Shown: piece by piece, positions 1 through 6,654 of the stretch
How the letters are laid out: every line of letters begins with the position of its first letter
Numbering within the stretch: the first letter of the stretch is position 1
Source: Ruminococcus flavefaciens
Lineage (GTDB): Bacteria; Bacillota_A; Clostridia; Oscillospirales; Ruminococcaceae
Assembly: GCA_004556875.1 (NCBI GenBank)
Contig: SFFP01000099.1
Coordinates: 1-6,850, forward strand
DNA: 6,850 nt
Direction: 5' to 3'
The notes under the pieces: generated by a model
Database searches by the model: none
The model's input: the letters and a program-made list of their open reading frames with translations, nothing else
Told to the model about the DNA's origin: nothing
Program-made: the position numbers and the translations under genes

Positions 1-1
1 G

Positions 2-3000
2 ACAGACACTAAAACAGGTGACATGGAAGTTACAGCAGGTCAGAAAATTATGATCGCTGTCCACATTAACACAAACTTCGACGCAGGACATTGCTCAAGC
101 ATCATTTACTATGATGACAGACTCCTTGACCCGAACGAGATTCGTATGGCTCAGGGTTATGCTAAGTCAACACTTGGTAACATGAGAACAATGACAAGCT
201 ACAACGAAAGCGACCCGTATCTTACAAACACAAATTTTAATAAGCGTGCTTCTTCATGCTCATCGTTGTACACAAACAACAACTTCTTGAACGCTATGAA
301 CCGTTGCGCAGATGATGACGGAAACGTTTACTTCAAGAAGCTTGTCGGTGAGACAGGCAAGTATGCAAACATTACCGAGGCTAAGGCAGCAGGCTGGGGC
401 TTCTATATGTATGATACATACCCGGATCCCGAAATTGCAACAACAACAAGCCTTGACGGTACTGAGTATCTTCTTGCAATCCCCATGCAGATTCCTGAGG
501 ATGCACAGCCCGGCGACACATACAAGTTTGTAATGCCTGAGGACAACATCAGACGTGCAACTAACAAGGTTAGCGGTACTTATATCGGTCGTTGCCCGGA
601 CGGTGACGGTAGTTCACAAATCGTTAACAGCCTTGATTATATCTATCTTGACGGTGAGCGTTACTTTGACCTTAGGGGTACAGAGATCACTCTTACAGTT
701 AAGGGTGCCGAAGCTCAGGTTGATTACTCAAGGCTTCAGGCTAAGTATGACGAAGTTAAGGATACAGTAGTTGCTAACTACAACAACACTGAGGACTTCG
801 TAAAAGCACTTGCAGCAGCCAAGACAATCCTTGACGAGAAGACAGCTGATCAGCCTACAACAGATGCAGCTCTTACAGCTCTCGAGGCCGGCTATGCTAA
901 GCTTCAGATCAAGAGTGCTAATTACACAGCTCTCAACGCTGCTAAGGACGCAGCAGCTAACATCAAGGCCGAGAATTATGAGCAGGATGCTAACTGGACA
1001 GCATTCCAGAACGCTTATAGAGCAGCTCAGAACATCGCAGCAGGTCTTGATATTACACATCAGACAGAAATTTCAGCAGCAGCAACAGCTCTTACAAACG
1101 CTATTGCTAACCTCACTCCGAAGGTAGTTGAGGAAGACGCTGATTACACAGTTCTCAACGCTGAGATTACAGCTTCTCAGAATATCGTTGATACAGAGCA
1201 GGCTTCCTGGTACACAGAGGCTACTTGGTCTGCATTCACAACAGCTCTTGCAGAAGCTAAGGCTGTTCCCACAGGACTCAAGAAGTCATCACAGGGCACA
1301 ATCGATGCAGCAGCTTCAGCTCTTAACGCTGCAAGAACAGGCCTTGTTGAGGCAGAAGCTAACTACACAAATCTTGATGCTCTTATCCGGGAGTGCGACG
1401 CTCTCACAGCAGGCGATTACACATCGGTTTCTTGGCAGAATCTCACAATTGCTCTCAATGCAGCTAAGGCATTAGCAAGAGATATTAAGGCAAGAAATCA
1501 GGCTACAATCGACACAGCTTATAATAACCTTAAGGCAGCTAAGGATGCTCTCGTTCCTCTCGGCAAGGCTAACTATCAGCCGCTTATCGACGAGATCAAC
1601 AAGGGCACAGCTTACACAGAGGGTTATTACACAACTGAGTCCTGGGCAGCATATCAGACAGTTCTTGCTGCAGCACAGGCAATGGTAGATGCAGGTAACC
1701 TCAAGGAAGACGAGCAGGCTCAGATTTCAAAAATGGTCGAGGACCTTATTGCAGCTAAGGCAGCTCTCATATTCGTAGACGCTGACTACACAGCTGTTGA
1801 CGCAGCTCTTGCTAAGATCCCGGCAGACGCTGATCTTGCAGCATACTACACAAACGATACTGCTACAGCAGTTATCGCAGCAAGAAATGCTGTTGTTCGT
1901 GGTTACAACAAGACAAGGCAGCCTGACGTTGATAAGATGGCAGCTGACATCGAAACAGCAGTTGCAAACCTTAGGCTTATTCCGGCCGACACAACAGCTC
2001 TTAAGGCAGCTATTGACGAGGCTAAGAGCGTTAACTCCGCTCTTTACACAGCAGATTCATACAACGCTATGAAGGCAGAGCTTGATAAGGCTGAAGCTCT
2101 CTATGCTAAGACTGACCTCACTAAGAAGGACAATCAGGCAAAAGTAGATGCACAGACTAAGGCTCTCAACGATGCTATTACAGCTCTTGTTCCGGCAGGC
2201 GCTGATTACACAAAGCTTAACAATGCTATTAAGGCATTCGAGGCTCTCACAGAGTCCGATTGGACAGCAGATACATGGGCAGTTGCAAAGGCTAAGTATG
2301 ATGCAGCAGTAGAGGCTTCCGAGAAGGTTTACACAGTTGATAAGCAGGCTGAGCTTGACGCTATTGCCGATGAACTTACAGATGCTATCAGCAAGCTCGT
2401 TCCGGCACCGGCTGATTTCACAGCTCTTGACGCTATTCTTAAGGATATCAACGTATATCTCACTTCTTGGGCAAAATATCTTACAGATGATTACAAGACA
2501 AGGGCTAATGCAGCCGTTGAGTCTGCAAATGCAGCCAGTTTCCGTGCACTTACTAAGAACGATCAGGCTACTGTAGACGCAAAGACAGCAGAAATCACAG
2601 AACTCTATAACAATCCTGAGTTCCTTGATTGGGATTATACAAAGATCAACGAAGCTAAGACAGCTTTCGAAGCAATCGACCGTACAAGATACACCGACGA
2701 GTCTATTGCAGCAGTAGTAGCTCTCTTCGCAGAAGTTGGCGACGATTGGAAACAGGATCCGAGAAAGCCGGAAGGCGCACAGCAGAGCAAATATGCTTCT
2801 CAGATGCTTATCCAGTCAAGAGTTCTCAAGTGGGAAACTCTCCTTGTTGAGAAGCCGGTTGAGGAGAAGGCTGATTATACAGCTCTCGACGCAGCTATCA
2901 AGACAGCCGAGGAACTCATTGCTAAGGGAACATCCATCTACACAGATGATTCCGTAAAGGTTCTCCGGGATGCTCTTGCAGAAGGCAAGGCTCTTTCAAG

Positions 3001-3943
3001 AGAACTCCTTGCTTCCGAGCAGGGAACAGTTGACGCAGCTACAGCTAAGATCAACGCTGCAATGCCGCTCACAGAGAAGGACGCTTCCTACACAGCTCTC
3101 GACGCAGCTATCGCTCTTGCTAAGACAAAGAATGCCGATGATTATACAGAGGCTTCATTCAAGGCAATGACAGATAAGCTTGCAGCAGCCGAGGCAGTTG
3201 CACGTAACCTCAAGATTACAGCTCAGGCAACAATCGACAAGGCTACTAACGACCTCAACGCAGCTATCTCTGCTCTCGTTCCTAAGCCGACAGAGGTTAA
3301 GGGAGCTATCCAGTTAGTTGAGTGGACTCCATCTACTGATTCCTTCAACACATTCAGTGTAAAGGTTAACCACGTTGACGGCGACTATGCTTATAAGATT
3401 CAGTTTATTGATGCTGACGGTAACACAAGAACAATTACAAGACGCAACAAGGCTGGTATCGTAACAGCAGCTACTGTTAAGACCTATGATGCACAGGGCA
3501 ACGAGTGCTCAGAGCTCAGTGCAGATGCAGCATATGATATTTGGACAATCAACACAAGAATTGCAACAGGCTGCGAGATCAAGGTTATCGCTAAGTTCGG
3601 TTACACTTGGGAGAGCAAGGATGTTGCTTACAAGTTCACAGTTGATCTTGTTGAGCCGACTCTTGACACAGCAGTATATGCCATCACTCCGGCTGCTACA
3701 GCAGGTAAGGTTGGCCGTGTCGGTGTCCAGGTTGAGACAGGTATGGATATCCAGGGCGTTCGTACAGTAATGTCAACAGGTGCAACCCTCACTCAGAAGG
3801 CTTACACAGTTGAGAACGGCCATAAGGTATTCGACGCCCAGGCAAGCTGTTACCTTGAGGGCGAAAACGTAATCAAGGTACAGGTTAAGTATGGCAACGA
3901 GTGGCATGACGCTGATTCGTTCACATACACAGCAACAAAATAA
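2..3943 (+). CDS. Large extracellular FIVAR-repeat protein, 5' end missing (partial)
   Basis: The frame is open from the left edge (codons T-D-T-K-T-G-D precede the first Met at 23) and that Met has no well-spaced ribosome binding site, so the true start and signal peptide lie outside the window. It ends at TAA 3941-3943. Numbering from Met 23: residues 1-228 form a beta-rich region whose opening (V-T-A-G-Q then alternating hydrophobics, then I-Y-Y-D-D) resembles cohesin-like modules of Ruminococcaceae surface proteins. It has four Cys (24, 79, 95, 191) and Asp-rich loops (97-100, 193-195) that might bind calcium. Residues 233-1089 are twelve FIVAR-like helical repeats. Residues 1094-1305 are two related beta domains. 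No LPXTG sorting signal, dockerin, SLH domain or C-terminal membrane segment is visible, so how it is attached is unknown; any anchor must be upstream or non-covalent. A role as a long stalk presenting binding domains is inferred. The specific substrate cannot be told. Confidence 0.85.
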   Translation, partial: TDTKTGDMEVTAGQKIMIAVHINTNFDAGHCSSIIYYDDRLLDPNEIRMAQGYAKSTLGNMRTMTSYNESDPYLTNTNFNKRASSCSSLYTNNNFLNAMNRCADDDGNVYFKKLVGETGKYANITEAKAAGWGFYMYDTYPDPEIATTTSLDGTEYLLAIPMQIPEDAQPGDTYKFVMPEDNIRRATNKVSGTYIGRCPDGDGSSQIVNSLDYIYLDGERYFDLRGTEITLTVKGAEAQVDYSRLQAKYDEVKDTVVANYNNTEDFVKALAAAKTILDEKTADQPTTDAALTALEAGYAKLQIKSANYTALNAAKDAAANIKAENYEQDANWTAFQNAYRAAQNIAAGLDITHQTEISAAATALTNAIANLTPKVVEEDADYTVLNAEITASQNIVDTEQASWYTEATWSAFTTALAEAKAVPTGLKKSSQGTIDAAASALNAARTGLVEAEANYTNLDALIRECDALTAGDYTSVSWQNLTIALNAAKALARDIKARNQATIDTAYNNLKAAKDALVPLGKANYQPLIDEINKGTAYTEGYYTTESWAAYQTVLAAAQAMVDAGNLKEDEQAQISKMVEDLIAAKAALIFVDADYTAVDAALAKIPADADLAAYYTNDTATAVIAARNAVVRGYNKTRQPDVDKMAADIETAVANLRLIPADTTALKAAIDEAKSVNSALYTADSYNAMKAELDKAEALYAKTDLTKKDNQAKVDAQTKALNDAITALVPAGADYTKLNNAIKAFEALTESDWTADTWAVAKAKYDAAVEASEKVYTVDKQAELDAIADELTDAISKLVPAPADFTALDAILKDINVYLTSWAKYLTDDYKTRANAAVESANAASFRALTKNDQATVDAKTAEITELYNNPEFLDWDYTKINEAKTAFEAIDRTRYTDESIAAVVALFAEVGDDWKQDPRKPEGAQQSKYASQMLIQSRVLKWETLLVEKPVEEKADYTALDAAIKTAEELIAKGTSIYTDDSVKVLRDALAEGKALSRELLASEQGTVDAATAKINAAMPLTEKDASYTALDAAIALAKTKNADDYTEASFKAMTDKLAAAEAVARNLKITAQATIDKATNDLNAAISALVPKPTEVKGAIQLVEWTPSTDSFNTFSVKVNHVDGDYAYKIQFIDADGNTRTITRRNKAGIVTAATVKTYDAQGNECSELSADAAYDIWTINTRIATGCEIKVIAKFGYTWESKDVAYKFTVDLVEPTLDTAVYAITPAATAGKVGRVGVQVETGMDIQGVRTVMSTGATLTQKAYTVENGHKVFDAQASCYLEGENVIKVQVKYGNEWHDADSFTYTATK
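719..3289 (+). repeat. Twelve tandem FIVAR-like repeats (about 70 codons each)
   Basis: Each unit opens with a D/N-Y-T-x-L motif, followed by an Ala-rich helix, a Y-T-x-x-S/T-W/Y motif, a second helix ending A-L-x-x-A-K-A, a Q-x-x-I/V-D link, and a third helix ending A-I-x-x-L-V-P. This is the FIVAR pattern (three-helix module of secreted and surface proteins). Unit starts, counted from Met 23: residues 233, 300, 374, 447, 517, 588, 656, 728, 798, 871, 951 and 1022. Units 1, 6, 9 and 10 are the most divergent: 9 lacks the usual end of helix 3, and 10 is longer (about 80 residues) and has lost most of the second half of the motif. Units 11 and 12 share an identical 21-base stretch (2879-2899 and 3092-3112), which suggests recent duplication or gene conversion. 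Similar arrays act as extended, semi-rigid spacers. Confidence 0.85.
3302..3937 (+). repeat. Two tandem related C-terminal beta domains
   Basis: Residues 1094-1209 and 1211-1305 can be aligned with each other. Both end in a strand pattern hydrophobic-K-V-x-x-K-F/Y-G-x-x-W-x-x-x-D followed by an F/Y-rich strand (I-K-V-I-A-K-F-G-Y-T-W-E-S-K-D in copy 1, I-K-V-Q-V-K-Y-G-N-E-W-H-D-A-D in copy 2). Both have an earlier alternating beta strand (F-S-V-K-V and V-G-V-Q-V). The pattern suggests Ig-like beta sandwiches. I do not recognise a named family. Because they lie at the extreme C-terminus with no wall-anchor motif, they could be the ligand-binding or wall-associating end of the protein; this is inference. 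Confidence 0.6.
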
Positions 3944-3948
3944 GTTGA

Positions 3949-3966
3949 ACACTGATAAATCGGTGT
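3949..3966 (+). other. Small hairpin in the 3' UTR of the surface-protein gene
   Basis: An inverted repeat lies six bases after the stop codon: 3949-3956 pairs with 3959-3966, seven Watson-Crick pairs and one G-T wobble, with an effective loop of about four bases. No T-run follows, so it is not itself a terminator. It may help block exonucleases reading back into the message, or be incidental. Confidence 0.4.
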
Positions 3967-3977
3967 GAAACTCCGGA

Positions 3978-4009
3978 GGGGGTGCAGGGTAACCTGCACC
4001 CCCGTTTTT
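3978..4009 (+). terminator. Strong intrinsic terminator of the surface-protein gene
   Basis: A perfect 11-bp GC-rich stem (3978-3988 with 3993-4003) is closed by a GTAA loop, which is of the stable GNRA type, and is followed after one G by five Ts (4005-4009). It lies 35 bases after the stop codon and should isolate the upstream gene from pckG. Confidence 0.93.
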
Positions 4010-4040
4010 ATGAGCATTTTTCAATATAATAAAATAGAAA

Positions 4041-4058
4041 TTGTTTCATTTTTAACAA
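4041..4058. promoter_or_regulatory. Possible Rex (NADH-sensing repressor) operator
   Basis: The 18-base site reads TTGTTTC-ATTT-TTAACAA. The Rex consensus known for Firmicutes is TTGTTAA-N4-TTAACAA, so the right half is perfect and the left half differs at two positions (12 of 14). Rex commonly controls fermentative and anaerobic carbon genes, which would suit a PEP carboxykinase. Against it: the site lies about 108-125 bases upstream of the predicted pckG start, farther than a simple repressor site, and the region is AT-rich. Confidence 0.3.
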
Positions 4059-4072
4059 AGTATTTTTGCAAC

Positions 4073-4092
4073 TTTTGTAAAAACCTACAAAA
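4073..4092. promoter_or_regulatory. Inverted repeat upstream of the pckG promoter
   Basis: TTTTGTA (4073-4079), a six-base spacer, then TACAAAA (4086-4092) form a perfect 7-bp inverted repeat about 40 bases upstream of the predicted -35. A further direct copy of TTTTGTA lies at 4122-4128, just before the -35. The spacing between half-site centres is about one helical turn plus, as expected for a dimeric regulator. The regulator is unknown, and chance is possible in this AT-rich DNA. Confidence 0.35.
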
Positions 4093-4130
4093 AAAGTAAG
4101 AATTACCCGTTATAATGTGCATTTTGTATG

Positions 4131-4159
4131 TTGAAAATTGCTCAAAAAAAGGATATAAT
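4131..4159 (+). promoter_or_regulatory. Sigma-A promoter of pckG
   Basis: TTGAAA (4131-4136), a 17-base spacer and a perfect TATAAT (4154-4159) make a near-consensus housekeeping promoter. Transcription would start near 4166, giving a leader of about 36 bases. A high level of expression is expected, in line with the strong codon bias of the gene. Another TATAAT at 4111-4116 lacks a good -35. Confidence 0.8.
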
Positions 4160-4164
4160 ATAGT

Positions 4165-4185
4165 CGTAAAAAATTGATTTTTACG
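4165..4185 (+). promoter_or_regulatory. Inverted repeat at the 5' end of the pckG leader
   Basis: CGTAAAAA (4165-4172) and TTTTTACG (4178-4185) form a perfect 8-bp inverted repeat around a five-base centre. It starts at the predicted transcription start, and its last base is the first base of the ribosome binding site GAAAGGA (4185-4191), which sits 10 bases before the ATG. It could be an operator blocking RNA polymerase, or an RNA stem at the 5' end that stabilises the message and affects access to the ribosome site. Confidence 0.5.
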
Positions 4186-4201
4186 AAAGGAATGAATTTC
4201 T

Positions 4202-5989
4202 ATGGAATTAACGACTAACAAGTCCGTACTTGACTGGATCAACGAAAAAGTTGACCTTGTTAAGCCCGATAAAATCGTATGGATCGACGGCTCTGAGGAG
4301 CAGCTTGACGGCCTTCGCAAAGAGGCTGTTGAGACCGGTGAAATGATTAAGCTTAATGAAGAAAAGCTTCCCGGATGTTATCTTCACAGAACAAAGCCGA
4401 ACGACGTTGCACGTGTTGAGGACAGAACTTTTATCTGCTCAAAGAAGCAGGAGAATGCCGGCCCGACCAACAACTGGTGTGACCCCGACGAGATGTATAA
4501 GAGACTGTACGATATAGCAAGAGATTCTTATAAGGGCAGAACAATGTATGTTATCCCGTTCTCAATGGGTCCCATTGGCTCACCTCTTGCAAAGATTGGT
4601 ATTGAGCTTACAGACTCGATTTATGTTGTTCTCAACATGGCTATTATGACCCGTGTAGGCAAGAAGGTTCTTGACGTACTCGGAGACAGCAACGATTGGG
4701 TTCGCGGCTTCCATGCAAAATGTGATGTTGATCCCGAAAAGAGATATATCTGCCAGTTCCCTGAGGACAACGCAATTATCTCCGTAAACTCTGCTTACGG
4801 CGGAAACGTTCTTCTCGGCAAGAAGTGCTTTGCTCTCAGAATTGCTTCTTACCAGGGCTGGAAAGAGGGCTGGATGGCTGAGCATATGCTTATCCTCGGT
4901 CTTCAGAATCCGAAGGGTGAAGTTAACTATGTTGCTGCTGCATTCCCGTCAGCCTGCGGCAAGACAAACCTTGCTATGCTTATTCCTCCGAAGTATCTTC
5001 AGGAGAAAGGCTACAAGATCTGGACAGTCGGCGACGATATCTCATGGATGAGAATCGGTGCAGACGGCAGACTTTATGCTATTAACCCTGAGAACGGATT
5101 CTTCGGCGTTGCACCGGGTACAAATGCAAAGTCGAATTTCAACGCACTTGAGTCAACAAAGAAAAATACAATCTTCACAAATGTTGCGCTTAACCTTGAT
5201 GACAACACCGTTTGGTGGGAGGGTCTCAATAAGGATCTCCCGACGAACGCTATTGACTGGAGAGGCAACAAGTGGGATGCTTCCAAGTTCAATAAGGCTG
5301 ACAAGAGCACATATGCCGCTCATCCGAACTCAAGATTCACTGCTCCGGCTGTTAACTGCCCGTGCATCTCCCCTGAGTTTGACAAGGGCGAGGGCGTGCC
5401 GATTTCGGCAATTATCTTCGGCGGACGCCGTGCAAAATGTGCTCCGCTGGTTTATCAGTCAAAGAGCTGGGAGAACGGTGTGTTCATCGGTTCCGCAATG
5501 GCTTCCGAGACAACCGCTGCCGCAGCAGGTGCAGTAGGAGTTGTACGTCGTGACCCGATGGCTATGCTTCCGTTCTGCGGATATCACATGGCTGACTACT
5601 TCCAGCATTGGCTCGACATGGGCAAGAAGCTCGGCGACAAGGCTCCGAAGATCTTCAACGTTAACTGGTTCCGTACCGACGATGAGGGTAACTTCATTTG
5701 GCCGGGATTCGGCGACAATATGCGTGTCCTTAACTGGATCGTTGACCGCTGTGAGGGCAAGGCGGACGCAACAGAGACCGCTATCGGCTATGTTCCGAAG
5801 CCGGAGGATATCGACCTTACAGGCCTTGACATGGATATTGATACACTCAAGTCAATTCTTGATGTTGATAAGGATACATGGACCAAGGAAGCTGCTGAGA
5901 TTGAGGAGCACTACAAGAAGTTTGGCGACAAGCTTCCGCAGGAGCTCAGAAATCAGCTTGCAACTCTCAAGGCTAACCTCGAGAAATAA
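4202..5989 (+). CDS. pckG: Phosphoenolpyruvate carboxykinase, GTP type (EC 4.1.1.32)
   Basis: This cytosolic enzyme interconverts oxaloacetate + GTP and PEP + GDP + CO2. In gut anaerobes it often runs toward oxaloacetate, feeding C4 acids, but it can also serve gluconeogenesis. At 595 residues it has the usual length of the GTP family and looks complete. Visible motifs: Arg71 and Y-G-G 199-201 (PEP/oxaloacetate site); K207-K208 and His228 (metal site); the P-loop F-P-S-A-C-G-K-T-N at 248-256, with the family's reactive Cys252; G-D-D 277-279 (metal); N-S-R 376-378; G-G-R-R 407-410; and the guanine-pocket region N-W-F-R 488-491 with W-P-G-F-G 500-504. The P-loop Cys and this aromatic pocket separate it from the ATP-type enzyme. 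ATG 4202 is chosen because GAAAGGA lies 10 bases upstream. It is monocistronic, with its own promoter (4131-4159) and terminator (6006-6034). Confidence 0.97.
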   Translation: MELTTNKSVLDWINEKVDLVKPDKIVWIDGSEEQLDGLRKEAVETGEMIKLNEEKLPGCYLHRTKPNDVARVEDRTFICSKKQENAGPTNNWCDPDEMYKRLYDIARDSYKGRTMYVIPFSMGPIGSPLAKIGIELTDSIYVVLNMAIMTRVGKKVLDVLGDSNDWVRGFHAKCDVDPEKRYICQFPEDNAIISVNSAYGGNVLLGKKCFALRIASYQGWKEGWMAEHMLILGLQNPKGEVNYVAAAFPSACGKTNLAMLIPPKYLQEKGYKIWTVGDDISWMRIGADGRLYAINPENGFFGVAPGTNAKSNFNALESTKKNTIFTNVALNLDDNTVWWEGLNKDLPTNAIDWRGNKWDASKFNKADKSTYAAHPNSRFTAPAVNCPCISPEFDKGEGVPISAIIFGGRRAKCAPLVYQSKSWENGVFIGSAMASETTAAAAGAVGVVRRDPMAMLPFCGYHMADYFQHWLDMGKKLGDKAPKIFNVNWFRTDDEGNFIWPGFGDNMRVLNWIVDRCEGKADATETAIGYVPKPEDIDLTGLDMDIDTLKSILDVDKDTWTKEAAEIEEHYKKFGDKLPQELRNQLATLKANLEK

Positions 5990-6005
5990 TTATAATAAAT
6001 ATTTG

Positions 6006-6034
6006 CGACCGTCACACTCGTGGCGGTCGTTTTT
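6006..6034 (+). terminator. Intrinsic terminator of pckG
   Basis: A 10-bp stem (6006-6015 with 6020-6029, one G-T pair) has a four-base loop and five Ts at 6030-6034. It lies 16 bases after the pckG stop codon, so pckG is probably transcribed alone. Confidence 0.9.
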
Positions 6035-6084
6035 CGTGGAAGCGGATTGCATAGATAAAATGCTGAATATATAAATAAACAACA

Positions 6085-6122
6085 CCACCGCCGAGCAGAA
6101 ATTCTGTTCGACGGTGGCTTTT
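6085..6122. terminator. Second terminator-like hairpin, perhaps bidirectional
   Basis: A long stem pairs 6085-6100 with 6102-6117, with one C-A mismatch and one wobble, so the apical loop must open a little. It is followed by G-C-TTTT on the + strand. On the - strand it is followed by a T-rich but interrupted stretch. It backs up the pckG terminator and shields the next gene. The T-run is short, so its strength is uncertain. Confidence 0.65.
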
Positions 6123-6152
6123 GTGTCGCAACATTCGGGCTATGCGGGTTAG

Positions 6153-6170
6153 TACAATTAGTTTATTGTA
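6153..6170. promoter_or_regulatory. Inverted repeat over the -35 of the regulator gene
   Basis: TACAAT (6153-6158), a six-base spacer, and ATTGTA (6165-6170) form a perfect 6-bp inverted repeat. It overlaps the proposed -35 (6166-6171) of the HTH gene that follows. This is the common place for an operator of a self-repressing XRE-type protein; that reading is inference. Confidence 0.4.
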
Positions 6171-6195
6171 ACGCCGGGCGGTAGTGATATATAAT
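6166..6195 (+). promoter_or_regulatory. Promoter of the small HTH regulator
   Basis: TTGTAA (6166-6171) and TATAAT (6190-6195) are separated by 18 bases. The predicted start near 6202 leaves a very short leader before the ribosome site (GAGG, 6210-6213) and the ATG at 6220. Confidence 0.6.
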
Positions 6196-6219
6196 TAAGA
6201 AAAAATATTGAGGTTTGAC

Positions 6220-6448
6220 ATGAATATATATGATTTTGTTGTAAAACGCATTTACGAGCTCTGCGAAGAACGTAACATAACGCCCAACGCTTTAAGTTAC
6301 CTTGCCGGAATATCTCAGTCAACCGTAAAAAGTATACTTAACGGAGAAGCAAAATCCGGGAATAGTTACCTTGAAAAAGATATGCGACGGTTTGGACATT
6401 ACAATCGTTGATTATTTTGATACCGAGGATTATTACGAACTTGAGTAG
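6220..6448 (+). pseudogene. Small XRE/Cro-type HTH regulator, frameshifted
   Basis: ATG 6220 is preceded by GAGG at a good distance, so it is preferred over the in-frame TTG at 6208. The first frame gives a normal HTH protein: an opening helix (residues 3-18) and helix-turn-helix at about 22-42 (N-A-L-S-Y-L-A-G-I-S-Q-S-T-V-K-S-I-L-N-G). After N-G-E-A-K it turns into unrelated residues and stops at 6409-6411 (63 residues). From about the A-run 6351-6354, the +1 frame resumes the expected family ending: N-P-G-I-V-T-L-K-K-I-C-D-G-L-D-I-T-I-V-D-Y-F-D, to a TAG at 6446-6448. One extra base, or two lost, explains this. The intact protein would be about 76 residues and would bind DNA as a transcriptional regulator; its target is unknown. 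The shortened product keeps the HTH but loses the last helices, so it is probably unstable. A sequencing error in the A-run is possible. Confidence 0.75.
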
Positions 6449-6625
6449 GAAATTAAATAGTAGCCATTAAACATAGATTTAATCAGCAGCATTTTTGCAG
6501 ATATTACAGAAATTAAGTTATGCGGTTTATTTGCCGGTATAGAGGAGAAAACCCGAAGGAAAACTGTAATTTATGAAAAAAACCTGTTAAAGTGTTACTT
6601 TATTAAATAAAAATTCAAAAAACAG
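6449..6625 (+). other. AT-rich gap with no convincing gene
   Basis: No ORF here has both a ribosome site and family resemblance. In the same frame as the 3' half of the broken regulator there is an open stretch from 6463 to a TAA at 6607-6609 (about 48 codons, no ATG start). It reads through S-S-I-F-A-D-I-T-E-I-K and E-E-K-T-R-R-K-T and could be a gene remnant, but I do not recognise it. Two small inverted repeats occur (6466-6471 with 6478-6483, and 6588-6593 with 6597-6602). Neither is followed by a T-run, so I see no terminator for the regulator. Confidence 0.4.
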
Positions 6626-6653
6626 TTGAGATTTTTTTTAATTGTGGTATAAT
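6626..6653 (+). promoter_or_regulatory. Extended -10 promoter upstream of nusB
   Basis: TTGAGA (6626-6631), a 16-base spacer, and TATAAT (6648-6653) preceded by TG one base upstream (TGGTATAAT) make a strong housekeeping promoter. The start would be near 6660, giving a leader of about 117 bases before nusB. Confidence 0.75.
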
Positions 6654-6654
6654 A

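Noticed and set aside
728..1475. Long open frames in other frames and on the opposite strand within the repeat array
   Set aside because: They follow from the strong codon bias (ACA, GCT, GCA, CTT) of the repetitive gene. They lack ribosome sites and give low-complexity Leu/Gln/Arg or Cys/Leu-rich products.
3700..3943. LPXTG sorting signal, dockerin or membrane tail at the end of the large protein
   Set aside because: The last residues (S-F-T-Y-T-A-T-K) are the end of a beta strand. No LPXTG-like motif, hydrophobic segment, positive tail or paired calcium loops of a dockerin are present.
4111..4116. A perfect TATAAT that could be a second pckG promoter
   Set aside because: The expected -35 position (about 4088-4093) is CAAAAA, far from consensus. 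The pair at 4131/4154 is much better. It remains possible only with an activator.
4192..4218. An eight-codon upstream ORF overlapping the pckG start in another frame
   Set aside because: Its ATG directly abuts the GAAAGGA ribosome site, with no usable spacing, and the peptide shows nothing special.
5990..6084. A small gene between the two hairpins after pckG
   Set aside because: Between the hairpins (6035-6084) there is no start codon with a ribosome site and no ORF of useful length.
6346..6411. Programmed ribosomal frameshift in the HTH gene
   Set aside because: The run is only four As (GCAAAATCC), which does not fit a known slippery heptamer, and no stimulatory hairpin or internal Shine-Dalgarno follows. 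Mutation or sequencing error is simpler.
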